DNA from: Hymenobacter siberiensis
GTDB taxonomy: Bacteria > Bacteroidota > Bacteroidia > Cytophagales > Hymenobacteraceae
Direction: 5' to 3'
Length of the DNA: 64,000 nucleotides
Assembly (NCBI RefSeq): GCF_018967865.2
Contig: NZ_JAHLZY020000001.1
Span: forward strand, 1,116,001 to 1,180,000
In this document: positions 45,107 through 52,881 of the stretch, in pieces
Layout of the letters: every line of letters begins with the position of its first letter
Numbering within the stretch: the stretch's first letter is position 1
Program-made: the position numbers and the translations under genes
The notes under the pieces: model-generated
What the model was told of the DNA's origin: nothing
Database searches by the model: none
What the model saw: only the letters and a program-made list of their open reading frames with translations

Positions 45107-45593
45107 GCTCTCCAAAACTGCCCTCGCCGCCGCCCTGCAAACCTGCTGTGGCTCCACCGCGTGGGTCGAAAACATGGTCGTCCGCTTCCCCGTTTCCGAT
45201 GTGGAAACGCTGATGGACGAAGCTAAAACCCAGTGGAACAGCCTGGCCGAAGCCGACTGGCGCGAAGCCTTCACCCACCACCCCAAAATCGGCGGAGATG
45301 TGGAGGTCCTGCGCGCCAAGTTCGCCAGCACCAGCACCTGGGCCGAGGGCGAGCAGGCCTCGGTGAAACAGGCTTCGCAGGAAACGCTGGAAGCATTGGC
45401 GGCGGGCAATACCGAATACGAAAATAAATTCGGCTACATATTTATTGTGTGCGCCACCGGCAAATCGGCCGAAGAAATGCTGGCGTTGCTGCAAGCCCGA
45501 CTGGCCAATAAGCCGGAAGATGAAATTTTAATTGCCGCCGGCGAACAGGATAAAATTACCCGTATTCGCCTCGAAAAAATCCTTGCCGCATGA
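45084..45593 (+). CDS. uraD: OHCU decarboxylase
   Basis: The 169-residue protein has FTHHPKIGGDVE with the catalytic His and the C-terminal segments EYENKFGYIFIVCATGKSAE and ARLANKPEDE of 2-oxo-4-hydroxy-4-carboxy-5-ureidoimidazoline decarboxylases. It converts OHCU to (S)-allantoin and CO2. Its stop overlaps the uraH start by 4 nt, implying coupled translation with the preceding enzyme of the pathway. Confidence 0.96.
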   Translation: MTLAELNKLSKTALAAALQTCCGSTAWVENMVVRFPVSDVETLMDEAKTQWNSLAEADWREAFTHHPKIGGDVEVLRAKFASTSTWAEGEQASVKQASQETLEALAAGNTEYENKFGYIFIVCATGKSAEEMLALLQARLANKPEDEILIAAGEQDKITRIRLEKILAA

Positions 45594-45928
45594 GTCAGAT
45601 AACAACCCATATTCTCGATACGACGAAAGGAAAACCCGCTGTGGGCGTGGCAATTGCCCTGTGGCAGCAGGTCGGCGATTATTGGCAGGAAATTGCGGGC
45701 GGGATGACCAACTCCGATGGTCGGATTCCCGATTTATTGCCGAAGGAAAAGCAGTTGGAGCCCGGCGTTTATAAAATGAAATTCGATACGCAGGAATATT
45801 TCGCGCAGGACGGTACCGCGAATTTTTATCCCTTCGTAGAAATCGTTTTTAACGTGACCGGCAATGAGCACTACCACGTGCCGCTGCTGCTGAACCCGTT
45901 TGGGTATTCCACTTACCGCGGGTCGTGA
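45590..45928 (+). CDS. uraH: 5-Hydroxyisourate hydrolase (transthyretin-like)
   Basis: The 112-residue protein starts MSQITTHILDTTKGKPAVGV and ends YSTYRGS, the diagnostic C-terminal tetrapeptide YRGS of HIU hydrolases. The His residues of the active site are in THILDT and HYHVPLLLNPFGY. It hydrolyses 5-hydroxyisourate, the PuuD product, to OHCU for UraD. It overlaps uraD by 4 nt. Confidence 0.97.
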   Translation: MSQITTHILDTTKGKPAVGVAIALWQQVGDYWQEIAGGMTNSDGRIPDLLPKEKQLEPGVYKMKFDTQEYFAQDGTANFYPFVEIVFNVTGNEHYHVPLLLNPFGYSTYRGS

Positions 45929-45932
45929 GCCC

Positions 45933-46028
45933 GTCATGCCGAGCGCAGCCGAGGCATCTCGCTCGCTTCGTTGCAATGCCATTGATTTACTGCTGCACGC
46001 GAGATGCCTCGGCTGCGCTCGGTATGAC
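45933..46028. repeat. Palindromic repeat family A, copy 6
   Basis: GTCATGCCGAGCGCAGCCGA begins the left arm (45933-45962) and TCGGCTGCGCTCGGTATGAC ends the right arm (45999-46028). The 36-nt loop is the reverse complement, with few changes, of the loop in the copy at 54451-54545, so the two are the same element in opposite orientation. Confidence 0.9.
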
Positions 46029-46086
46029 GTTCAGGTTAGGCGCGCCTGACAACCGAAAACTGACAACTGACAACCAAATTCCCACC

Positions 46087-47520
46087 ATGAAACTCAGCTT
46101 ACCCGAATCCGACAAAGCCGCCCTGCTCGACGAGCTGGGCACGGCCAACCTGGCCTTCCAGCGCATTTACCCCGGCGACCGGCCCGACCGCCAGCCCGTG
46201 CACACCGTGTACGGCGGCGCCAACCTCTTCAAGGCCGATACCTGCATGAAAATCGGCGATATCGCCCTCAATAATCTGCTCACCTACGCGCCCAACTTCG
46301 TGGAGCTGGCCCGCGTGCTCGAGCTGAAAAACCACGAGCACCTGCCGCACCTCGAAGCCGACGTGGCCACCCTAACCGCCAAAATCGATGCGATGAGCCC
46401 CGAGGACCGCAAGCAGGAGCCCGCCTGGCTGGCCTACTCGGTGTACAACAAGATTGTGGCGAAGCTGAAGCGCGAAGCCGTGGAAGACTTCCGCATCGAC
46501 TTCGAAGATGGCTTCGGCAACCGGCCCGATGCCGAGGAGGACGAAACCGCCGTGCGCGCCGCTAAGGAAGTAGCTAAGGGCATGGAGCAAGGCACGCTCT
46601 CGCCGTTTATCGGCATTCGCATCAAGCCCTTCACCGAAGACCTCAAGCAGCGCGGCGTGCGCACGCTCGATATCTTCCTGACCACCCTGCTGGCCGAAAC
46701 CGGTGGCAAGCTGCCCGCCAATTTCGTGGTGATGCTGCCCAAGGTCACCATCCCCGAGCAGATGACTACGATGGTGCGCTTGTTCGAGCTGTTGGAAAAG
46801 GCCAACGGCCTGGCCCCCGGCACCCTCAAAATGGAGACGATGGTGGAGGCCACCCAGATTATCATGGACGAGGAGGGACGCAACCCGCTCATGCGCATCA
46901 TCCGGGCCAGCGATGGGCGCTGCATCGCGGCCCACTTCGGCACCTACGACTACACCGCCAGCTGCGGCATCACGGCCAAGTATCAGACCATGGGCCACCC
47001 CGTGAACGACTTCGCCCACCACATGACCAAAGTGGCCCTCGGCGGCACCGGCATCTTCCTCTCGGATGGCGCGACCAACGTGATGCCCATCGGCCCGCAC
47101 CGCGGCGAGAACCTGAGCTTCGCCCAGCTGCGCGAAAACCGCGAGTCGGTGCATAATGCCTGGCGCCAGGCCTACCACCACAGCACGCACTCGCTCATCA
47201 ACGGCTTCTACCAGGGCTGGGACCTGAACCCCGCGCAGCTGCCCATGCGCTACGCTGCCACCTACAACTTCTTCCTGAGCAGCTACGACGACGCGGTGTT
47301 CCGCCTGCGCACCTTCGTCGAGCGCGCCGCCATCTCCACCCTCACCGGCGACATCTTCGACGATGCCGCCACCGGCCAGGGCCTGCTCAACTTCTTCCTT
47401 AAAGCCCTGAACTGCGGCGCGATTTCGGAAGAGGAGATTCTGGCAACGGGCTTGACGCTGGAAGAGGTGCAGACCCGCTCGTTCTACCGCATTCTGGAGG
47501 GGCGGCGGGCGAAGGCGTAG
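46087..47520 (+). CDS. CitE/malate-synthase-like TIM-barrel enzyme (DUF6986 type)
   Basis: The 477-residue protein has HpcH/CitE/malate-synthase barrel features: FRIDFEDGFGNRPDAEED (acidic, metal-binding), FIGIRIKPF, LKMETMVEATQIIMDEEG with a metal-binding Glu, and GRCIAAHFGTYDYTASCG. It is longer than simple HpcH aldolases. The DUF6986 assignment is by recollection of the family and uncertain. Such enzymes act on small ketoacids or acyl-CoA esters. Placed after uraD-uraH, it may use glyoxylate from ureide breakdown. ATG 46087 is chosen because the upstream frame is palindromic repeat. Confidence 0.65.
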   Translation: MKLSLPESDKAALLDELGTANLAFQRIYPGDRPDRQPVHTVYGGANLFKADTCMKIGDIALNNLLTYAPNFVELARVLELKNHEHLPHLEADVATLTAKIDAMSPEDRKQEPAWLAYSVYNKIVAKLKREAVEDFRIDFEDGFGNRPDAEEDETAVRAAKEVAKGMEQGTLSPFIGIRIKPFTEDLKQRGVRTLDIFLTTLLAETGGKLPANFVVMLPKVTIPEQMTTMVRLFELLEKANGLAPGTLKMETMVEATQIIMDEEGRNPLMRIIRASDGRCIAAHFGTYDYTASCGITAKYQTMGHPVNDFAHHMTKVALGGTGIFLSDGATNVMPIGPHRGENLSFAQLRENRESVHNAWRQAYHHSTHSLINGFYQGWDLNPAQLPMRYAATYNFFLSSYDDAVFRLRTFVERAAISTLTGDIFDDAATGQGLLNFFLKALNCGAISEEEILATGLTLEEVQTRSFYRILEGRRAKA

Positions 47521-47526
47521 GTTGAG

Positions 47527-47694
47527 GCGGGGCGTTCTGGCGTGCGCCTCATCCTCCAGCCCCTTCTCCGAAAAGGAGAAGGGGGCTAGCCGTAATTCTA
47601 GCTCTAAAGACCCAGGTTATAAAACTAAAATCTAGTTCCCCTTCTCCTTTTCGGAGAAGGGGCTAGGGGATGAGGCGCACGCCAGAACGCCCCC
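47527..47694. repeat. Family C inverted repeat, copy 1
   Basis: The left arm holds GGCGTTCTGGCGTGCGCCTC followed by CCCCTTCTCCGAAAAGGAGA; the right arm is the complement, ending ATGAGGCGCACGCCAGAACG. Arms of about 60 nt pair with few mismatches around a loop of about 50 nt. It sits between converging genes and can act as a bidirectional terminator. CCCTTCTCC/GAGAGGGG palindromes recur at 50415-50462 and 52751-52860. Confidence 0.85.
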
Positions 47695-47702
47695 CGCCAG
47701 CC

Positions 47703-48200
47703 CTACAGCCAGGCGGCGCTCAGGGCGTAAGACACGGCCATGAACCCCGAGAAGATGGCGCTGGCCATGAAGCGCCGCTCGGTGGCTACGCAGTTCTGAA
47801 TGTAGTAGTTGGCCGCCAGCGAAACCGGGGCGTTCAGCAGGAAGGAGCGGCCGGCGACGGGCAGCAGGGCCAGCGAAATCGTTTCGGTGGCGCCCCCAAA
47901 TATGGCCAGAAACACGTAGTGCCGGGCAATCCAGAGCGGGTTGAAGTAGAGCAGGGTGAGGGCGGCGCGGCTGGTTTTGCGTAGCTGGCTGCCGTCGGGT
48001 CGAGCCGGTACCCGCGCGTCGAGCCAGCGGAAAAAAGCCGGTACCTCCATGGAGTAGAGCAAGCCGCCCACCAGGGCCATGCCCAGCAGTCGCAGCAAGC
48101 TAAACTGATGCAGCAGCAGCGCGGCGGCAGTATCGCCGGCGGCATAAATCAGGAAGCCCTGGACGTGGGTACCAAGTGGGATAGAGCGGGTAAGTTGCAA
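47703..48200 (-). CDS. Multi-pass membrane protein of unknown function
   Basis: The protein of about 165 residues has four hydrophobic segments (VQGFLIYAAGDTAAALLLH, LLRLLGMALVGGLLYSM, IARHYVFLAIFGGATETISL, FMASAIFSGFMAVSYALSAA) with short basic loops. NYYIQNCVATERRF before the last helix is the most distinctive segment. It faintly resembles Mpv17/PMP22 proteins, too weakly to assign. The frame is open to 48365, but that part is proline/glycine-rich, and no ATG precedes the first helix; TTG at 48200 (LQLTRSIPLG) is the likely start. Confidence 0.55.
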   Translation of the reverse strand: MQLTRSIPLGTHVQGFLIYAAGDTAAALLLHQFSLLRLLGMALVGGLLYSMEVPAFFRWLDARVPARPDGSQLRKTSRAALTLLYFNPLWIARHYVFLAIFGGATETISLALLPVAGRSFLLNAPVSLAANYYIQNCVATERRFMASAIFSGFMAVSYALSAAWL

Positions 48201-48584
48201 GTAGGGGGGGGGGGCGTAAAATCGGGGTGCAAAAGTATGAAAACCATTTCCGGCGTCATAGGGGCGACGAAAGAAACCGGCGGGTGGCGTTGCAAAGCCC
48301 GCACCGGTTACCCCTTCCTTCGGCGCTGCCGCCACCGGCCCGCGCCCGCCCAACTCCTTTCCCAAAGCCCTGAGCTGCGGCAGAAACGAAAAGAGGCTGA
48401 AGCTACAAGAGCTTCAGCATAGAACCTGCTCGTTCTTCTACATCATAGTGGGGAGGGAAATATTTAATAGAATTTAGTATTCATTCGATAAAACAGAAAG
48501 GGATTCTTTCTACTTACTAAATTTGGTAAGTAGAAAGAATCCCTTTTTGCGGTTGACTATAAGTGAAAAAAACTCGTAATTAAT
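48201..48584. other. Intergenic transition from GC-rich to AT-rich DNA
   Basis: No gene is supported. A run of about ten G lies near 48204-48213, a short GAAGCT/AGCTTC hairpin near 48393-48418, and from about 48440 composition falls sharply to AT-rich, continuing through the kinase island. The long hairpin at 48497-48546 lies here. Confidence 0.5.
48497..48546. terminator. Perfect 21-bp hairpin downstream of the kinase island
   Basis: The 21-nt left arm (48497-48517; AAAGGGATTC, TTTCTACTTAC) pairs perfectly with the right arm (48526-48546) around TAAATTTG. The stem ends in CCCTTTTT on the plus strand and CCCTTTCTG on the minus strand, so it can end transcription of the island operon. It is also located at the left composition boundary. 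Confidence 0.65.
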
Positions 48585-49451
48585 TTAAAGGGTAATTATT
48601 TCAGAGAATTTCTTGTAGTCGTGAGATTCTAAAGTTGTGACGACATCATCAATATCTTCGATAGGTTTCATGTCGAAGTCCTTTGTATCATCCTTGTATG
48701 CGTTGTTCAGTATTTTGCTCTGCTCAACTCCTGTTGGACTATCAAAATAGACAGTGTACTTGCCACGCCCTCTGAAATTTTTATTTCGAGCAAATTGCTT
48801 TAGACCTTGCACTAGAGCACGAAATTCATAGAGCTTGCTTTCGATATTAGAAGGTGTTGCAGAAAAGTCTATAGCATTTCCTGCTAAAATATTTCCGTTA
48901 CAACTGATAAAGTCGACTAATTGTGGTCGGTAAATTGTCCCAATTACTTCTTCAGGAATTTTGTAGTTTAAGTTCGTTTTTTGAGCAAAAACTGGGTTTA
49001 GTAGATGACTTTTTACTTTCTTGTAAAAAGTTTCGTGTTTATCTTTCGGAGTAATTATGCTCTCGCCAACATAAAGTTTGAATAACTTCTTGAAGTCATC
49101 ATCGGATATCTGTTTAGGTAGTATTTTAGGCTCCTTAAACTCAATAATGCCGTCATTGTATCTGTTCAAATATTCAAAATAGCTGTGCGAATATTTGTAA
49201 TTATCAATAAAGAGCTTTTTTAATCCGTTTTCTGCAGAGTCTGACTCCTTGGCATCTTTGCTGATGTTGATAAAAGTTTTGCTTAAAGACGGATATATGT
49301 CTCCAGATACCAGTTTGGTGCATATTTTGAGTTTGCTGTCAGACCAAGCAAATATGTTTCTTTCTTCCCCGCCCACAAAAATACCAATACAGATTTTTTC
49401 GTCCGAAACGGGGTTGGTTTTTATGTAAATTAGCGAAATGAAGCTTTTCAT
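48585..49451 (-). CDS. DUF3037-like partner protein of a HipA-like kinase
   Basis: The 288-residue soluble protein begins SFISLIYIKTNPVSDEKICIGIFV, resembling the start of DUF3037 proteins, which typically pair with HipA-like kinases. The remainder (for example LPKQISDDDFKKLFKLYVGE and FRALVQGLKQFARNKNFRG) is not recognised and shows no catalytic motif. Its ATG overlaps the kinase stop by 4 nt, so the two are probably co-translated. Codon use is AT-rich, unlike the flanking genes. The family call is moderate and rests largely on the N-terminal pattern and the neighbour. Confidence 0.55.
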   Translation of the reverse strand: MKSFISLIYIKTNPVSDEKICIGIFVGGEERNIFAWSDSKLKICTKLVSGDIYPSLSKTFINISKDAKESDSAENGLKKLFIDNYKYSHSYFEYLNRYNDGIIEFKEPKILPKQISDDDFKKLFKLYVGESIITPKDKHETFYKKVKSHLLNPVFAQKTNLNYKIPEEVIGTIYRPQLVDFISCNGNILAGNAIDFSATPSNIESKLYEFRALVQGLKQFARNKNFRGRGKYTVYFDSPTGVEQSKILNNAYKDDTKDFDMKPIEDIDDVVTTLESHDYKKFSEIITL

Positions 49452-50293
49452 TTTGTCTTAGATTTAAAACGCTGCACAGTTTGAAGCAACTGCTGATATA
49501 TGTCATCCAAACGATTTGAGTCGCAAATGAAAGATTTTATTCTATTATTTAAATTTTTTGTCAGATTCCAATCTTGTGGCAGGCAGGCAAAAACCTCGTC
49601 AACAATGCCACAAAGCAATTCAGGGTTGCAAAGATAAAGATATTCGTCCAGAGTCTGCTTTATCAGGTCGAACTCCAGAAATTCTATTGCTTTTACGCAA
49701 ATAGGACTTCTGATAATTGTCTCATTTATATTGAAAGGAATGCTTGAACTAAATGTTCCGACTTTTCCTCTTGACGAAAAGCAATCAAAATGGTCTATTG
49801 CAAATAATTCGGTGGGCCTAGTTTTTGTTATAATTATATTAAAATTCTCTTCATTTCTGTCTCTATTATCTACATGTAGGTCAAAGAAAGCAATTTTGAC
49901 GAAGTCGATAGGGTTTTTGTAAAGGTTGAACGCAGTTTTATCAACAATCGTTTCCTGTTTATTAAGCATTATATGTTCCTGAGAAACATTTAGAGAGCCG
50001 AAAGCAGTGACTCCGGCTTTAAAATACTGAGTATTTTTCTTTAATAGAGATGCATCAAAACTGTCCTCAATTATATTGACAAGTGCTATTTCGGGTGTTG
50101 TGACGCCAAAATGATTTGCCAAATTGGTGCATATTATCTCATATACAAGGCAATCGAACTCATTGGGTTGCATTATGTATTTTACGAAATATGGTTCGTA
50201 TCCTACATCGGTTTCACATGTGAATAGCATAGGAGCGCTGCTATTGCATATTTTCTCCTTTTCAAAGCTAAAGCTGTTGACTACTTTAATCAT
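49448..50293 (-). CDS. HipA-like Ser/Thr kinase
   Basis: The 281-residue protein has a HipA-type kinase core: a candidate ATP-binding Lys in PYFVKYI followed by VYEIICTNLANHFGVTTPEI; a catalytic loop FFDLHVDNRDRNEENFNIII (Asp and the Asn five residues on, as in HipA DGHAKN); and the metal-binding Asp in FAIDHFDCF. The HipA N-terminal subdomain 1 appears absent, and no HipB-like HTH gene is nearby. By analogy it would phosphorylate a protein substrate. Low GC suggests horizontal origin. It is flanked by ATGA overlaps on both sides. Confidence 0.68.
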   Translation of the reverse strand: MIKVVNSFSFEKEKICNSSAPMLFTCETDVGYEPYFVKYIMQPNEFDCLVYEIICTNLANHFGVTTPEIALVNIIEDSFDASLLKKNTQYFKAGVTAFGSLNVSQEHIMLNKQETIVDKTAFNLYKNPIDFVKIAFFDLHVDNRDRNEENFNIIITKTRPTELFAIDHFDCFSSRGKVGTFSSSIPFNINETIIRSPICVKAIEFLEFDLIKQTLDEYLYLCNPELLCGIVDEVFACLPQDWNLTKNLNNRIKSFICDSNRLDDIYQQLLQTVQRFKSKTK

Positions 50294-50379
50294 TCTTGCT
50301 CATCTATAGAATATTGAAATCCGCTCCAGAAACCGAAGGTAGTAGTTATTGGTCCAAAAAAAGATACAGTTGCTGCCAT
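50290..50379 (-). CDS. Possible 29-codon small ORF upstream of the HipA-like kinase
   Basis: ATG at 50379 opens a 29-codon frame (MAATVSFFGPITTTFGFWSG, then FQYSIDEQE) that ends at a TGA overlapping the kinase ATG in ATGA, the same 4-nt overlap found between kinase and partner. AAAAGAG lies about 10 nt upstream. The peptide is aromatic- and Gly-rich with an acidic tail. It could be a leader for translational coupling or a small third component; no family is recognised. Confidence 0.4.
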   Translation of the reverse strand: MAATVSFFGPITTTFGFWSGFQYSIDEQE

Positions 50380-50410
50380 GATATCAACACTCTTTTAGTA
50401 ATTAGAACCA

Positions 50411-52726
50411 CTATTGCGGAACAGGCTCCCCTCTTTTTTGTAGAGGGGCTGGGGGTGAGGTTTGTCCGTTAGCAAACTCCGGGTACAAGCTCACCAGCAC
50501 CTTTTCCGGCGTGAGTGGGGAGGAAAATGGCAGCGCCGTATGCCCCTGGAAGGCCCGCACCGCGTCGCGCAGGGCGAAGTAGGTGCCGATGCCGTACATG
50601 AGCGGGGGCTCGCCCACGGCCTTGGAGCGCAGGATGGCCTTGGGGTGGCCCGGCGTGTCGAGGAAATGCACGTCGAGCACCCGGGGGGCGGCGTAGATGT
50701 CGGGGATTTTGTAGCTGTTGAGCGAGTTGCTGAGCAGGCGGCCCTCGGCGTTGTAGGCCACTTCTTCCATGGTCATCCAGCCGATGCCCTGCACCGCGCC
50801 GCCCTCAATCTGGCCCCGGTCGATGACGGGGTTGAAGCTCTGGCCGAAATCGTGGGCAATTTGCAGGGCATCCACGGTGTAGGTGCCGCGCAGGCAGTCC
50901 ACCGTCACGCTGGTCAGGGCCGTGCCGTAGACGTGGTAGGCGAAGGGGTGGCCGGTGTTGGTGGTAGCGTCGAAATGCAGGTCGGGAGTGGCGTAGTGGG
51001 CGTTTTCGGTGAGGGCCACGCGCTTCCAGAAGGCCGACGACACCAGCTTCTCCCAGTTGGTTTCGGCGGGCACGCCGGCGGCCAGCACCTGCTCGTCGTG
51101 GATTTCGAGGCCCTCGTAGTTGAGCGTGTATTCGAGGCAGGCGTGGCGCAGCAGCCGCTCGCGCAGGGCGGCGCAGGCCATTTCGGTGGCCTTGCCGTTG
51201 AGGTCGGCGGTGGCGCTGGCGGCGCTGGGCGAGGTGTTGGCCACGCGGGTGGTGTTGGTGGTTTCGATTTTGATGCGCGAAATCGAAATGCCCAGCGTGC
51301 GGGCCGCCACCTGCGCGATTTTCGTGTTCACGCCCTGGCCCATTTCCACCGCGCCCGTGCTGATGCCCACCGAGCCGTCGGAGTAGATGTGTACCAGCGC
51401 CCGCGTCTGGTTCATGGGCGTTTTGGTGAACGAGATGCCGAAGCAAATCGGCATCACCGCAAAGCCCTTCTTTTTCAGCTTATTCGACTGGTTGAACTGC
51501 TCAACATCGGCTCGGATACCCGCCAAATCGAACTCCTGCGCGGCCGTGTCCCAGGCCTGCTCGGCGTGGCACATCTCGGCCGGCTGGCGGTACGAGAAGA
51601 GGTCGCCCTCGCGCAGCAGGTTTTTGCGCTGCAGCTCGAAGGTGGGCAGGCCCAATTCTTCCGCCGCTTTGGCCAGGGCCGACTCCATCACAAACATGCC
51701 CTGCGGCCCGCCGAAGCCCCGGAAGGCCGTGTTAGGCGGTAAGTTTGTTCGGCACGAAAAGGCCGTGGCCGTCACGTTGGGTACGAAATAGGCGTTGGTG
51801 GCGTGGAAGAGCGTGCGCTCCAGCACGGCCGGCGAGAGGTCGGCGGCAGCCCCGGCATTCTGGAAGAAAGTGACTTCGTAGGCCGCGATTTTGAGGTCGG
51901 CATCGAAGCCGATTTTGAAATCGGACGAGTAGGGGTGGCGCTTGCCGGTCATGCGCATGTCGGCCATGCGGTCGAGCACCAGCTTCACCGGCTTTTTGGT
52001 GAGGAACGCACCCAGGGCGGCCAGGGCGGCCCAGGGCGTGGCCTGGTCTTCCTTGCCCCCGAAACCGCCGCCGAGGCGTGTCACATCCACTTCTACCTGG
52101 TGCATACCCAGGCCCAGTACGTGGGCCGTATGGCGCTGCACGGCCGTGGGCCCCTGCGTCGAGGAAATCATCCGTACCCCGCCCATCTCGGTGGGAAAGG
52201 CATAGGCGCCCTGCGTTTCGATGTACAGATGCTCCTGCCCGCCGCTCTCGGCCACGCCCTCAAACACGTGCGCGCACTCCGCCCAAGCCGCTGCCGAGTC
52301 GCCGATTTTGAAGGTGCGAGGCGGCACAATCAGCTCGCCCTGAGCGGCCGCCACCCGCGGGTCGGTGATGATGGGCAGCGGGTCGATTTCGACCTTAATC
52401 AGCTTGAGGGCGGCGTGGGCCTGCGCCTCGGTGCGGGCCAGCACCAGCGCCACCGGCTGCCCCCGGAAATGCACGTGCCCCTCGGCCAGCAGCGGCTCGT
52501 CGGCCACGATGCCGCCAATCTGGTTGATGCCGGGAATGTCGGCCGCCGTGAGCACGCGGGCCACGCCGGGCGCGGTCAGCGCGGCGCTGAAATCGAGGCG
52601 GCGGAGCACGCCGTGGGCCAGCGGGCTTTCAAACACGGCCGCGTACAGGGTGCCCTGCTGCACGGGCACGTCGTCGAGGTACTGCGATTCGCCGCGCACG
52701 TGGCGGTTGGGGTCGAGGTGGTTCAT
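50411..52726 (-). CDS. xdhB: Xanthine dehydrogenase, molybdopterin-binding subunit
   Basis: The protein of about 771 residues has molybdenum-hydroxylase motifs: GEAQYLDD-like GESQYLDDVPV at the start, RLGGGFGGKEDQATP, FRGFGGPQGMFVMESAL and GAVEMGQGVNTKIAQVAART. With XdhA it oxidises hypoxanthine/xanthine to urate. ATG 52726 (MNHLDPN) is the real start; the frame upstream to a GTG at 52804 is family C repeat. The C-terminus (TSPPAPLQKRGEPVPQ) is also read from a repeat half-copy, so the native end was probably near FANGQ. Confidence 0.93.
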   Translation of the reverse strand: MNHLDPNRHVRGESQYLDDVPVQQGTLYAAVFESPLAHGVLRRLDFSAALTAPGVARVLTAADIPGINQIGGIVADEPLLAEGHVHFRGQPVALVLARTEAQAHAALKLIKVEIDPLPIITDPRVAAAQGELIVPPRTFKIGDSAAAWAECAHVFEGVAESGGQEHLYIETQGAYAFPTEMGGVRMISSTQGPTAVQRHTAHVLGLGMHQVEVDVTRLGGGFGGKEDQATPWAALAALGAFLTKKPVKLVLDRMADMRMTGKRHPYSSDFKIGFDADLKIAAYEVTFFQNAGAAADLSPAVLERTLFHATNAYFVPNVTATAFSCRTNLPPNTAFRGFGGPQGMFVMESALAKAAEELGLPTFELQRKNLLREGDLFSYRQPAEMCHAEQAWDTAAQEFDLAGIRADVEQFNQSNKLKKKGFAVMPICFGISFTKTPMNQTRALVHIYSDGSVGISTGAVEMGQGVNTKIAQVAARTLGISISRIKIETTNTTRVANTSPSAASATADLNGKATEMACAALRERLLRHACLEYTLNYEGLEIHDEQVLAAGVPAETNWEKLVSSAFWKRVALTENAHYATPDLHFDATTNTGHPFAYHVYGTALTSVTVDCLRGTYTVDALQIAHDFGQSFNPVIDRGQIEGGAVQGIGWMTMEEVAYNAEGRLLSNSLNSYKIPDIYAAPRVLDVHFLDTPGHPKAILRSKAVGEPPLMYGIGTYFALRDAVRAFQGHTALPFSSPLTPEKVLVSLYPEFANGQTSPPAPLQKRGEPVPQ
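50415..50462. repeat. Family C repeat, half copy overlapping the xdhB 3' end
   Basis: GGCTCCCCTCTTTTTTGTAG followed by AGGGGCTGGGGGTGAGG is the right-hand half of the CCTC/CTCCCC-type repeat seen at 52751-52860. It is translated as the last 16 or so residues of xdhB. Confidence 0.7.
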
Positions 52727-52750
52727 GGTTGGAGTTTCGTTCGGGCGGGG

Positions 52751-52860
52751 CGCCTCACTCCCTGACCCCCTCTCCGAAAAGGAGAGGGGGCACCGGCTAT
52801 GCACGGACGGAAATCGTCAGGCTCCCCGCTCCTTTTCGGAGAGGGGCCGGGGGTGAGGCG
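52751..52860. repeat. Family C inverted repeat, copy 2
   Basis: CGCCTCACTCCCTGACCCCC, then TCTCCGAAAAGGAGAGGGG, is mirrored by CTCCTTTTCGGAGAGGGGCC and GGGGGTGAGGCG. The arms enclose about 35 nt. It fills the gap between xdhB and xdhA and could reduce read-through between the two subunits. Confidence 0.85.
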
Positions 52861-52881
52861 AACGTTAGGCGCTACTTAAAT

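Noticed and set aside
45925..46086. 54-residue N-terminal extension of the CitE-like protein
   Set aside because: It is read through a family A palindrome; ATG 46087 gives a normal start.
48585..50293. Classical HipBA toxin-antitoxin locus
   Set aside because: No HTH antitoxin gene is adjacent and the HipA N-terminal subdomain seems absent; the partner looks DUF3037-like instead.
52727..52804. N-terminal extension of XdhB from a GTG at 52804
   Set aside because: The added 26 residues are translated from the family C repeat and the ATG at 52726 matches the family start.
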